From Diplosphaera chodatii (lineage: Eukaryota; Chlorophyta; Trebouxiophyceae; Prasiolales; Stichococcaceae), in assembly GCA_032358165.1 (NCBI GenBank), contig JAALGY010000021.1, positions 434,001 through 498,000 on the forward strand: a DNA stretch of 64,000 bases, given 5' to 3'. Positions within the stretch are counted from its first letter, which is position 1; every line of letters starts with the position of its first letter. The notes below the pieces were generated by a model, which had not been told where the DNA came from, made no database searches, and was given only the letters and a program-made list of their open reading frames with translations. Shown in pieces: positions 11,501 through 26,822 of the stretch. Position numbers and translations under genes: made by a program.

Positions 11501-14500
11501 GGTGTTTCTCGTTGTCAGCCAAAAGGTTATGGCGACTAAGTTCACGTGCCATTTGCAGGTATCCGAAGCAGGCTTGGTCGACCTCCGTGATGCACATGAT
11601 GGCTCACCAGTCCACATGGCTGCGGGGACCACGCGGGCATCAACAGGCACGTGCAGTTGCCACTGGCGGGACACTGCAAATGCTCATGGTCCAGACGCTG
11701 TCCTCTGCCTGCAGGTAGTCTGGTGCTGGGACAGAACCAGGAGTGCTACGGCGGTGCGCATTTATGTCTGCCGACGCAGTAATTGTCTTGAGTTTGCAAG
11801 GGCATGGCATACTTCGATGGGCATTCTGACGTAGGGCCCTGCTTGCATGGTCTGTGTAAGCCAGCGCACAGAGCTCTGAGTTTGTTGCAGGATGCTTTTC
11901 TCCGCAGTCGCAGCTCGATGGTGACATCGCAGAGCTGCGTGTGTGGAACCGTGTACTGTCGAAGGTGACAGCTGGCTGGCCAATGTGGCACCCAAGCACC
12001 AGCTTCACCACATTGGCATGACGTGCGCAGGCAGAACTCCTCACTCTGCATGCTGCACCTGCAGGACGAGGTACTGGCTGAGAAGTGGAGCAAGGGTGCA
12101 GCATCCAGCAACGGCCTGGTGCTGTCCTACGACTTCTCGCCCAGCAAACTGCAAGGAGGACCAGGCGCTCAGGTGGCATAGACAGCTGCAAGTAAGCCTT
12201 CGCATGGCTGGCCGACTTGCTCATGCTGCCCTCCGCAGCAGAAACACTGGCGCCACCTAGACTTCAGATGCTACTCGGTGGTCCCAATTGGACAGTCATG
12301 TGAACCGCAGAGATACTGGAGTCATGCAGAAGCCGACAGTGAGATGCGCACCTGCAGGTCGCAGTAAATGTAGCAGCGCCAGAGGCCGGCAACGACCTGA
12401 CGCTGGGCGCGGATGCCCCGCTGTGGGCCGCGGCGCAGGTGCCCCTGGTGAACGAGATGTACATGCCCCTGCCGCCGCCGCGCGTCGGCCTGGCCGGCCA
12501 TGCGCTGTCGCTCAGCGACCAGCAGGTCAGCACGGTGCCGTGCAAGAGGCTGGTCGCACAACAATGTCGATCAGCAAGCAAACTCTAGTCCTAGGTACAC
12601 AGATGCAGCTGTGCTATGTGCCGCACCTGGCCAGAGCTGTGCCTGAGGACCTGCTACACCCCTGCCTGTTGGTCGGTAATAGGGTCGCTAGCCAGCGCAT
12701 GAGTGTCGAGATGGTACTTAGCACGTGACTGATGCAAGCAGGTCCTGATATCAACCAACTTCAGCAACTTTCCGGCCGAAGCGCTGACCGTGGAGTTTTG
12801 GATGCTGAGCACTGACGGCTGCCGCTCCGGCACGCCCTTCTCCTACTCTGCTGGAGAGTACGACAAGTCTGACAATGCGCTGCTCATCTTCTCCTACTCC
12901 GACTGGTGAGTCCGTTTGGCATATTGCTGTGTGGTGCACCCGCGTCATGTCCTGATCCAATGGTCATGCTTGTATTTCATACACACGTTGCAGCTAACCA
13001 CATGATCCAACTTGCATACAAGGTTTTGTGCTTGTGCAGGGGGATTGCAGTCATGGAGGACGAGGGCACTCTTGCCGACCACACGTCTGGCATCGCTTCA
13101 ACTGACGGCAGGCATGCGGCACCATCCTGCACCATGACTGCCCGCAGCCTGAAGCCTGTCGCCATGCAGAACAGCATTCCGCTTGCGTACGGTTTCCACG
13201 TAATGCCTAATACGGGACTGATACGTGACAGTTGCTATGTATTGATGGCAGGTGGCATCACATTGCGGTGACCTGGCGCAGCGACACTGGGCAGGCGCTG
13301 CTGTATGACAACGGGCGCCTGGCGTGGGAGGTGGTGCGTGGCAGGGGCAAGCGCATCCCCTCTGGTGGCACCCTGGTCGTTGGCCGGGAGCAAGGTGGGC
13401 ACACTTGCCACTTGCATGCATTGCAGCACACGCACTTGCTTGCCAATGAGCACTGCTTGCCACCTGCACCGCTGCACTGCTGTTCGTCCACTCGGACTCA
13501 TTGCGATCCTGGTACCTGTAGACTGTCCGGGCGGGTGCTTCGACTCCGCCAAGGGTAACATTGCTGCCCGTCAGATGTCCCTCCACTGCACTGAATGTCA
13601 GTTATGCCTCGATAAATGATGCATGAATGATGCATCACCCTGCAAGCCGAGCCAGTGAGCAGGTGCTATGGCTGCAGGTGCTATTGGAAAGACGCAGAGA
13701 GTGGCAGACCAAGAATATGGCCCCCAGGTATACCTGATCAACCCAGCTGTACTGTCTGTGTCTCAGCAACCCATAGCACCAGCAGCGCATGACACCAGCT
13801 AAGCAGATGTTCCAACGCTGTTGCAGGACTTCACTGGCCTCATTGATGAGATCCGGCTGTGGGACCATGTTCGGACCCCTGATCAGATCCATACCGTAAG
13901 AATGCTAATTCATTGATACACCAATCTTACTGCCATCTTCGAACACCATTGCACATGCAGCCCGGCTGCAGCTCATAAGCGCTGTTCACCCACTGGTCAC
14001 AGTGCATGCCCTCCTCGCCGCAGGGAATGGAGCTTGATTTGGCACGCATCGCCACGCCCAAGGTGCAGCCGCACTACCCGCAGGGCGACGGCCTCATCGC
14101 ACACTGGTCATTCGACGAAGGTAGGAGCCGCCTGACATGTGTTGCCCAGCTATGATGACAACATAGATTGATGTTGATAGTTTCGTGACGCAACCAGAGC
14201 TTGCAGCCATCTGCAGATGTGTATGCAAGCGTGGCCGGGTCCGAAGAAACAGTGCCATCTGCATGTAGTGAGCAGAGGCATTATGGTCTGTGCCGCTGCA
14301 GGCGAGGGGTACAGGGTGCACGACCAGGCGCACCGACCGTGGCACGGCGCCCACGACCTGTACATCCAGGTGCCGCCCTGCGGTCATAACCCTTGCACCT
14401 TGCACAGTCCTGTGCACATCTGCACCAGTAGCGGGCATGCAGCAATGTCGTGCTGCACACCACAGACTGCCCTCGTGAAGTTTCCACCAGCGACCTGCAG

Positions 14501-15782
14501 GCCGAGCCAGTGTGGGTGCCGGTGGAGACTCCCTTTGCGGTCTGCGGCAACCGGGTCGTGGAGGGCGCGGAGGAATGCGACGACGGCCACCGCCGGGGCG
14601 GCGACGGCTGCAGCCCCGACTGCAAGGTGCATCCCCGCAGCTCTGATGCCGGCGCTGGTGCGATGATGGCTGGGAGCAGCTGCTATCCATGCGTCCTGCA
14701 CTGCTGAATTGCGAACCTACAGCCACAGCTGGCTGTGACACTGAGCCCTGCAATCTCCTGCAGGTCGAAGCCGGCTGGGTGTGCCACGGCGTGAACCCAT
14801 CGGTGTGCGTCCGCGCGGAGGAGGATGCCTCGCAGTCCACTGCTCGCGGCCGGGGCTCCTGGCTGCCCCACTTCGGCGATGCCTTCCACGCTGGGGCGGG
14901 TGCCTCCTCGCCTCAGCCGCCACATCAAGGTGCGCGTCCTTCAGATTACAGTGTCATGGGCTGTTGCCTTCCATGCAGCTACCATATGCCAGAGCAGCGG
15001 CAGCACCGCTCGACACTAAAAAGTCCTTGCAAACATGGTGCATCGTGCGCCCGAGATGTGCATGGTTGGGCAGCTATTGTGCTTTCGTGCAGCCGCACGT
15101 CGTTCTGTTTTTGCCCAGGAAAAGGTTGCTGGGCCCAGGTGACCTGTATGCACTGAGCACCAGTTGTGTGCAGGTGGCAGCGGCAGCAGAGCGCAGGTGA
15201 CTGCCATCGTTGTGCTATCTGTCATGGTGGGCCTCACGCTGGCAGCGCTGCTGGCAGTCACGCTGGCCGCCCATGGCGGCGGCGCTGCCATCATGCACGC
15301 CATCTCTCATGTGCGGCCATGCTGTCGCCTCTTTGCTGCCAAGCTTGTGAGCAACCGATGTACCCCCAGGCGTCATGCATTTGTGCCGGCTGAGATGCAG
15401 CCTGCTCGCAGTGCCAAGCCATCATGGGGCCATGTTGGCTGAAGAGCTGGCACATATGCATTCTGCAGGTCCGGCGCAAGGTCCGTGGCAATGCAAGCCG
15501 CGGCGTTGATTATGGACCCCTGGACCTGGAGGATCTGGAGGACGCTGCAGGTCAGATTAGACCAGATTGGCCTGTCGTTTAGAGCCCACGAGATGCCTCT
15601 CTTTGGTGCCTTGATGACCATGCGCACACTTGCATCGGTGGTCTGAGTATGCAGTGATTGATGGTGCGAACTGGTGTCGTGCTGTGCTGGCAGGCGAGGC
15701 GATGGCGCCCGAGTTCCTGGCAGCAGCACCGGGCCGCACTGCTGGCGGCTACTCCCGCCTGCCTGGTGCAAACGGCGATTGA
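8521..15782 (+). CDS. single-pass membrane protein with three LamG/ConA-like domains and a DUF4215-type Cys repeat
   Basis: Predicted cell-surface protein of about 1,090 aa in about 31 exons. Exon 1 (8521-8602) is a signal peptide (hydrophobic CVAVATCIAALCFVGDA). Three LamG jelly-roll units follow: 8844-10208, 10630-11964 and 12358-13895. Each shows the family pattern: FTFEAWVSTSDF / FSVGFWARTP / LTVEFWMLSTD, then WMHIAATW / MWHHLMVTW / WHHIAVTW, LVLGxxQ, a DCxGGC-type Cys pair, and VRIW / LRVWNR / IRLW. Units are joined by linkers AYWQFED, LSYDFSPSK and AHWSFDEG. A DUF4215/Myxococcus Cys-rich repeat is at 14540-14626 (CGNRVVEGAEECDDG...DGCSPDC) and 14764-14810 (VEAGWVC...PSVC). One TM helix lies at 15206-15280 (VVLSVMVGLTLAALLAVTL), then a roughly 80-residue cytosolic tail with a DLEDLED acidic patch. 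Most exon junctions are phase-consistent; 14302-14470 is unsure. LamG domains bind glycans or proteins, so an adhesion or receptor role is inferred. Ligand unknown. Confidence 0.85.
11647..11714 (+). other. probable GC-AG intron in the LamG gene
   Basis: The reading frame of the second LamG unit (RAST / GSLVLGQNQ) joins correctly only if the intron begins with GC after CAACAG and ends at CTGCAG. No GT donor nearby restores the frame. The donor context AG|GCACGT resembles known GC-AG introns. Confidence 0.55.
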
Positions 15783-16412
15783 CAAACTGGCACCACTGTA
15801 TGTTGTGCTGCGTCTGAGACAGCCACGAATGTGCCGGATTCAATGCTGCTGACAGTTGGAACAGCCTGGTGTGACATTCCAAAACAGGGTGTCCTGCCGT
15901 AGAGTACATGTTGCACTTGCCTTTATTGTGTATCATCCAGCAGATGGTACAGCAACAGCAGGCGTTGTGGTTGAGTTGGCTGGCATATGGTTGTGTACAA
16001 CTCGAGGGGTGATGTTGACAATAGAGACTTCCATGTGTTGTTTGCGCCTACATCATCCCTAGCACCAAAAGAAATGCCAGCTTCATGTGTCGCAAAACAG
16101 TAGACGAGAAATGCTGCGACATCACAAATGCGAAATCAGAGTCTGGGCTGAGCACTTGCCGCAGCAACGGCACAGGTCCACTGGGTAACTCTATGCAGAT
16201 ATATTATGCAGATAGGCAGGCAAGGAAGCTGTTCGCCAAAGATGCCATTGTTGCTTGCGTGCAGCCGAAGCAAAGCACCACCAGTGCCCTGCGGAGGGCA
16301 GCTCGCAGGCAGGGTGCTTACGACAAGTCAGCAGGATCGTCTGCAACAACACAGTTGCACATCTCGGCTGTAGGCATGGCTTGTGCAGTTCACAACACGG
16401 CCGGCGCTGCAG

Positions 16413-16417
16413 TGTAA
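16413..16417 (+). terminator. TGTAA polyadenylation signal of the LamG gene
   Basis: First TGTAA on the plus strand downstream of the stop at 15782, implying a 3' UTR of roughly 650 nt. Confidence 0.5.
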
Positions 16418-16675
16418 GGAGCACTGAAGTCATCCATATGCTGCCTGCCCGAGCCTGTCTCTTCAACTGTTTATCGCCTCAGGTACATGCTAAGTATCGT
16501 GGCTGTCACTTGCGCCGTGCACGAGTCGGCATGAGCTGTGTCCGCGACGCAAAACCCTGCAGCTGCACTAGGTATGCTAGCGGCGATGGCAACTCTAGTC
16601 GTTCCTGACGCCGAAGCCGTTCCACCACTCAGCGTGGTCCTGGCAGCCGCGGGCCCCAGCTGGACCCGATGCTCT

Positions 16676-16680
16676 TTACA
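16676..16680 (-). terminator. TGTAA polyadenylation signal of phototropin
   Basis: TTACA on the plus strand, 182-186 nt beyond the minus-strand stop codon at 16862. Confidence 0.5.
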
Positions 16681-16861
16681 AGTGCAGCCACGCCGGCAGC
16701 AGTGCAGCCGCTGGACGCAGCGGCAGGCTGAGCCGAGCAACGCAGCTGCTGCCTACACTGCCGCCAGATGGGCGCAGGCCCGCGGCGGCAGCTCCAGCTG
16801 ATGGGCGCTCGTGGCACTGCGGCGCCTCATGTTACCAGTCCGGCTGCGCCCAAGCGCGCGC

Positions 16862-21500
<4,639 letters not shown>

Positions 21501-22508
21501 CAGTCCCGGCTTGTGCGGGCTCACAGCGCCGATGTGACCTGCCTGCGTGGCCAACAAGCAGGCAGGGGCAGGGCCGGGTCGCTGACCGTCGCCCGCTTCA
21601 GATGCCATGTACGGCTTGGAACCGTGGGCCTGATGCTACTGGGCATGGCAGAAGCGCACAGCAACCAGCATCCCACGGGTGTTTTGCACGGACCACCGTG
21701 TCGAAAGTCGAGCTGGAAGTTGTCTCCTGACAACGACAAAACATGAACGCCAGCACCAACACACACGGAGCTGACCCAGAGCTCACATGACAACCGACCG
21801 CTGGTGCCGCTAAAGCACAAACAGCCAAGACCCCAAGGGCCACTGACCTTGGCCATGTTGCTGTGCCCGCTCCGCCCCTAAGGAACAGCGCTCGGCCCGC
21901 AGCGAGCTGGTTCAGCGGGCTGCACGGCCCTCAGGCCTGCTGCTGTGGCGGCGCCAGGGCAGGCCAATTTATGATCGACCACGCCGGAAGGCCCAGGCGG
22001 TGCACCGGGCTGCTCTCGCCCCTTTGCTGTCTGTCGTCCCAGCCGCCCGCTCTGACAGCTTACGAGAACGTTCAGGGATCCACCGTGCACAGCCAAACTA
22101 AGCAGCGTTGCAACAGGGTCGCTCCGATTTGCGCATTCGTGTCCACCGCCGTCGAAAGGCCGGCTTGCCGGAGTGATCCTGATCTGAGCTTCCACAATGT
22201 GGCGCGAACAGCGTGGACCTGCCCACGCTGTTCTGAAAGGGGTGGGTATTCCCGCGGGAAAATTGCAGGTCAGGGTGAATGATGTGCACACTGTCACTGG
22301 CACTCGACTAGGCTGTGGTGGCGCGCACTAGAGCTTTCAGCAGTAGCGCTGGTGGAGGTAATCCCGCTTGTTCTGGGCTGAGCAACCGAAGTGCTCAGTG
22401 ATCAACGCTCCACCACATATACAGGGGGTCCCGCACCACCCCCACACGCTTCAAACCTGCGGATCCAATTTAAATGTACTGCAACATGCAGAGGGCCCGT
22501 TGGTGACG
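21501..22508. other. intergenic region: phototropin 5' flank and RNA-binding gene 3' flank
   Basis: About 1 kb between two minus-strand genes. It should hold the phototropin promoter, perhaps its first exon, and the 3' UTR of the RNA-binding gene. An ATG-started minus ORF at 21856-21521 has no recognisable content. No TGTAA was seen on the minus strand close to 22509. Confidence 0.4.
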
Positions 22509-25500
22509 TCAATATGGCGTGTACCGATTCTGTCCGCCTCCGCCGCGGCCGTAGTTGCCATAGGAACCACCGCCGCCACCCCGACCTCGCATTGCGCCAC
22601 CACCGCCACCCCCCATGCCTCCACCTCCAAAGCCACGGCCACGCATAGGGCCGCCGTAGCCACCGCCCATGCCTGCACCTCCCATGCCGCCTCCCATCCC
22701 GGCTGCGCCGCCCATGCCGCCGCCCATGCCTCCCGCCATGCCGCCAGCGCCCATGCCGCCGCCCATCCCGCTGCCCGCACCAGACAGCACATAGCCGACC
22801 TGGCCATTGGGCAGCATCATGGGCACCATCTGCAAGAAGACACAAAGGCAATGTGACTGCACGCATCGCGACAACTGCACAACTGTGGGGTCGCGGAGAG
22901 CTTGTATCGTATCTGTGCAGAGTAAGATTCCTGACGCTCGCCTGCATGCCGCCACCACCAGCCATCCCGCCACCCATGCCCATGCCGGCAGCAATGCCCA
23001 TGCCGCCACCCATGCCGGCGGCGCCCATGCCACCGCCGCCGCCACCCATGCCAAACCCGCCGAACCCCTCGTCTCCGCCATAGCCATACCCATCATCACC
23101 TGCAATGGCAGCGCCAGCACATGTACAACATGAGTGGTGCGCCCAAAGAGGTATCATGCAGCATGCAAGCTGCCTGCAGCTGATGCAGGCTGTATACAGC
23201 AGCCATGTTGCATTGCTCACCACCGTAGCTATCGTCCATGCCATATCCGCTCATGCCGCCTTGCTGCATCATGCCCCCGCCTCCAAAGCGGCCACCGCCA
23301 CCCATGCCCATCATGCCCTGCTGCATCATACCACCGCGGCCGCCCATCCTGCAAATGGCACCATTAGGACATCGCAGGCACAGCCTCAAGGCATAGGCAT
23401 AGGCATAGGCATAGGTAGCATATGCATAGGCACAGCCTCTGTGGTGCTGGCTGCACAGGCAGATGACCACAAGCGCTGGGCTGAAAGCACACCTGCCACC
23501 CATGCCCATGCCCATGCCGCGACCGCCAAAGCCTTGCATGCCCTGGCCGCCAGCATAGCCGCCTTGCTGAAAGCGCGGCGGCGGGTTCTCATGGTACACC
23601 CGACCCATTTTGACCTGTGAAAGGGCGTACGCCAGCACTTAGGCAGATGCACCCGCTGTGTATTCAGTCTGCATCGTCGTCAGGTGGTTTGCTTCTGTGT
23701 GCGCAAAAGCAATGGACGCTTGTCAGAGGCAGGCCCTGAGCAGATGTGGGCAGACATGGCACAGACTCACATCCAGCGGTGCGCCGTCCATGACGAACTT
23801 GTCGCCCTCGTCGTTCTGCTTGATGGCTTGCAGCACGGAGGCGCGGTCCACGTAGTGCACGAAGCCAAACTCACGGCGCGTCTTGCCGTCGCGAGGGGCC
23901 GGGATGAAGGCACGCGTGATCTCGCCCAGCGGGCCAAAGACCTCGCGCAGCTTGGACTCTGTTGCTGTGTCCGGCAAGTTGCCCACAAAGATGGACTTGA
24001 TCTCGTTCTGCTGGTCAGCAGCGATGTCGGCACGCCGCGGCTCTGCGAATGTGATCGTCAGCGGCTTGTTGCCCACCCTGCATTGCACATGACAGCAGGC
24101 AAATCAGGGTCACCATTTGACAAGAGACTGTTGTCGCGATGCGGGCACACACCAGATACCGTGCCAAAACCAACACGGTCAACTATATGAGGTGGACTGC
24201 CGGACGCACTGGAAGTTGGGTGGTGACAGAGCTGCCTTGGCGTGTTGCGCGCAGGCATGGTTGTAGAACTCCAGGAAGCAGAAGCCACGATTATGGCCGG
24301 GAATCTCCTTTGACATGAGCAGCTCCACACTCTCCAGGCCTGCAGCAGACCGACCAGGCCCATAGGCTGACAAGGAGCTCCACATGCTGTCACTTGCAGC
24401 AGCCGGATGGCGTGGAACTTTGCATACCCCAGGACGAATGCACTAGGCAGCACACCTTTCGTGGCGGCCCGCACTTGCGCTTCCAGCTCCTCCTTGGAGA
24501 TGGTTTTGGGCAGGTTGCCCAGATACAGCCGGTTCTTCGACTGGGAAGGCAGCACCCGAATCTGCACAGCAACATGTCCAGCTGTAAGAATGAACCAGGC
24601 GCACAAACATGCTGCACCTCTTTGTCCGCACTAAAATCGACAACGGCTCAAAGGTGTCATCAGAGGTGTCGTACGAAGCAGGCACAACAGCAATACCTGA
24701 TGGCCAGGGTGGTCCTTCATCTCGGTGTTGTTCAGCTTCTCCATAGCGGAGTTGGCGACTTCCTTCGACTTGTACTTGATGAAGCCGTAGCCCCGGTTCA
24801 AGCCGCTGCCTGGGTCCTTCAGCACTGCGCAAGAATACACCTGCAGGCAGCAAGCAATGACCACCTGCAGTCGTCACGTCAGGCTGCAGGGCTGGATGGC
24901 AAAGCATGCATTGCCAAGAGCTCACCTCGCCGCCTTGGGAGGCAAACTCGTGCAGCTGCTCATCTGTGACTGTCACTGCCTTTGGGATGCCGCCCACAAA
25001 CACCTGCAGGGTGCAAGGAGAGCCATCCAAACCATGTACTCAGACAACGCTGCCGAGCCGGCATAAAGCAGGAGTTGCATTTGGCCTGACAGAAAATCGG
25101 CACAACGCACCTCACTGCCATGTGGCGGCTCCTCAAGTGGGTCCCCACCGCCAGCAGCTGTCTTTACGACCCTGCATTGCAACACGAAAGCTTCGATTAA
25201 TGTCCACACATACATGTTGTTCACGCACGTCCAGTGAAGGTTGCAGTCGGCAGAGTCATGCTGCTACTCACGGGGCTGAACCGCCTGCAGGTTGCTCAGC
25301 CGCCGGTGCATCTTCCTGCGCCTGCATAAGCGATATATCGCTCGGTTGAAGCGCAGCCGTGCCAGGACAGCGCAGCCACATGGCGCACTGTAGAGGACAA
25401 ACCTGGGCGTGGTCTGCAGCGGCAGCATCATCTGCAGCAGCTGTAGCTGCTGCATCTGCTTCTGGGGGATCTGTCTGCTGAGTCTCCGCAACGGGAGCTG

Positions 25501-25662
25501 TGTCTGTAGCGGGCTCCTCAGCCTCGTAGTCGACGATCTCCTATGGAGACAGATCAAACACAAATTATTCGTGACAAGAGGTTGTCAGCACATGTCTGCA
25601 GCGCAACATAGCGGGGCCCACCACACCTCGTCTGCATGGTGCTCGGCGTCCTCTGCACTCAT
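22509..25662 (-). CDS. three-RRM hnRNP Q/R-like RNA-binding protein with Gly/Met-rich tail
   Basis: Nuclear or cytoplasmic mRNA-binding protein. The start is MSAEDAEHHADE (ATG at 25662), then an acidic, Ala-rich N-terminus (exon 25540-25403: EIVDYEAEEPATD). RRM1 at about 25010-24710: VFVGGIPKAVTVTDEQL, then GLNRGYGFIKYKS. RRM2 at about 24560-24220: NRLYLGNLPKTISKEEL, then NRGFCFLEFYNH. RRM3 at about 24080-23780: KSIFVGNLPDTATESKL, then REFGFVHYV. The order and the RNP1 motif RGFCFLE in RRM2 match the hnRNP Q/R (SYNCRIP; plant LIF2) family. After KMGRVYHENPPPRFQQGG the C-terminus is a long low-complexity tail of GGMGGG and MGMG units with RGRG boxes, ending NRYTPY. Such tails drive RNA binding or phase separation. 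Roughly 10-12 exons; exact ends of the tail exons are not certain. Confidence 0.87.
23389..23432. repeat. (GCATAG)n microsatellite in an intron of the RNA-binding gene
   Basis: About four perfect tandem copies of the 6-mer GCATAG, then a diverged copy, inside the intron between two Gly/Met-rich exons. Likely polymorphic between strains. Confidence 0.8.
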
Positions 25663-26822
25663 GGCGGCGGCAGTGTCCTTCCCTGGATGACGCGCCGCTC
25701 CGCTTCTGCGCCTCACCGGCCCCGCACCCTTCACTCGACTTCAAGCACTGCCGCGAGACAATGCTGCACGAACCCTTGCGGAAAAGAAAGCAACAGACAC
25801 ACGTATCAGAACGTGCTGCATGATGACTACGTGCACTGCGGCAGAGTGCAAGCTTGCTGGCTCCCATCTTTGGAGCAGAGTCACGTCCTGATCGACTCGC
25901 TTCAGCAACAGCACTCGCTGTACACGGTGCAAGAAAGGGTGTTTGGCACATCAAACACAGACAAGGTGCCAGCATCGATCAATTTGGGAGGCTCAGCGGC
26001 AGGCGATTTGTCAAGTCTGCCAATTTGGCGTTCGGAGAGGTGTGCCAAACCAATCTGGCATCGAAAGCTACCTGCAAGCGGTCAAACAACGGCGCTGGCC
26101 TGCGGTCGTCTGCTCAAGCCTGCCTGAGCCTCTTCACGGACAGCTGCGATGTAAGGTGTAACCAGGCCCGCTGGCATGACCATCGGCAATCTGCTTGTCT
26201 GAGAGTCCTACTCATCAGAAGGGCGTCCCATACAGCTTCCTGCAGCCTCCGTTCGAGTTTCAAATAAACAGATGACAAGTTGACAACCCAACTTCCTGGA
26301 CAAGGATTGCTGGAGATCAGCACTATATGCCAGTGGATTTATCAATGAGTCGTGTTGTCACGTACCTTCAGATTGTTGCAGCGAAGTTTCAAAGGCGCCA
26401 AGCCGTGCATGTGTGCTGTGGGTCAAACTTGCGGGAGAAGCGCGGCACGCTGTCTCAGTAAAATGACCATCTGCACGTGAACGCAGTCACCTTGGCACTC
26501 AGCGCGGGCAAGCGTAGACGACAGATTGCACACATCAGAAACAGAGCGTAAGGGGACCATCAAAGATCATCGTCATCTGAAGCTGCTGTCGCTGCACCGG
26601 CACCCGACATGAAGGTAGAAAACCCGCAAGCCAACCTCGCACCGACACCGACATCACTCACCATGTGAAGTATATGAGACAAGCAGCGCACACGGTCCTC
26701 ATGCCACCGTTCAGGATATCAGCAGAGATGGCAGCGATGAGCTGGCATCTGTGGTGCGGCCACCGCTTGCGGGCATGCGGCAGAACAGCCTGCAGCTTAC
26801 TGACTGGACGAAAGGCCTAACC
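25663..26822. promoter_or_regulatory. divergent intergenic region (RNA-binding gene / Ser-Thr-Pro-rich gene)
   Basis: 1,160 bp between two start codons pointing away from each other, so it carries both promoters and 5' UTRs. Its base composition is less G+C-rich than the exons. No recognisable coding motif was seen on either strand. Confidence 0.45.

Larger units (their letters stand above)
15783..16861. other. convergent 3' region (LamG gene / phototropin)
   Basis: 1,079 bp between facing stop codons, holding both 3' UTRs. TGTAA on the plus strand at 16413-16417 serves the LamG gene (631 nt past its stop). TGTAA on the minus strand at 16680-16676 serves phototropin (about 185 nt past its stop). 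No coding evidence was seen. Confidence 0.6.

Noticed and set aside
22368..23620. Plus-strand His/Ala/Thr-rich frames with many HAAAHA runs
   Set aside because: They are the antisense of the Gly/Met-rich repeat of the RNA-binding protein, not a separate protein.
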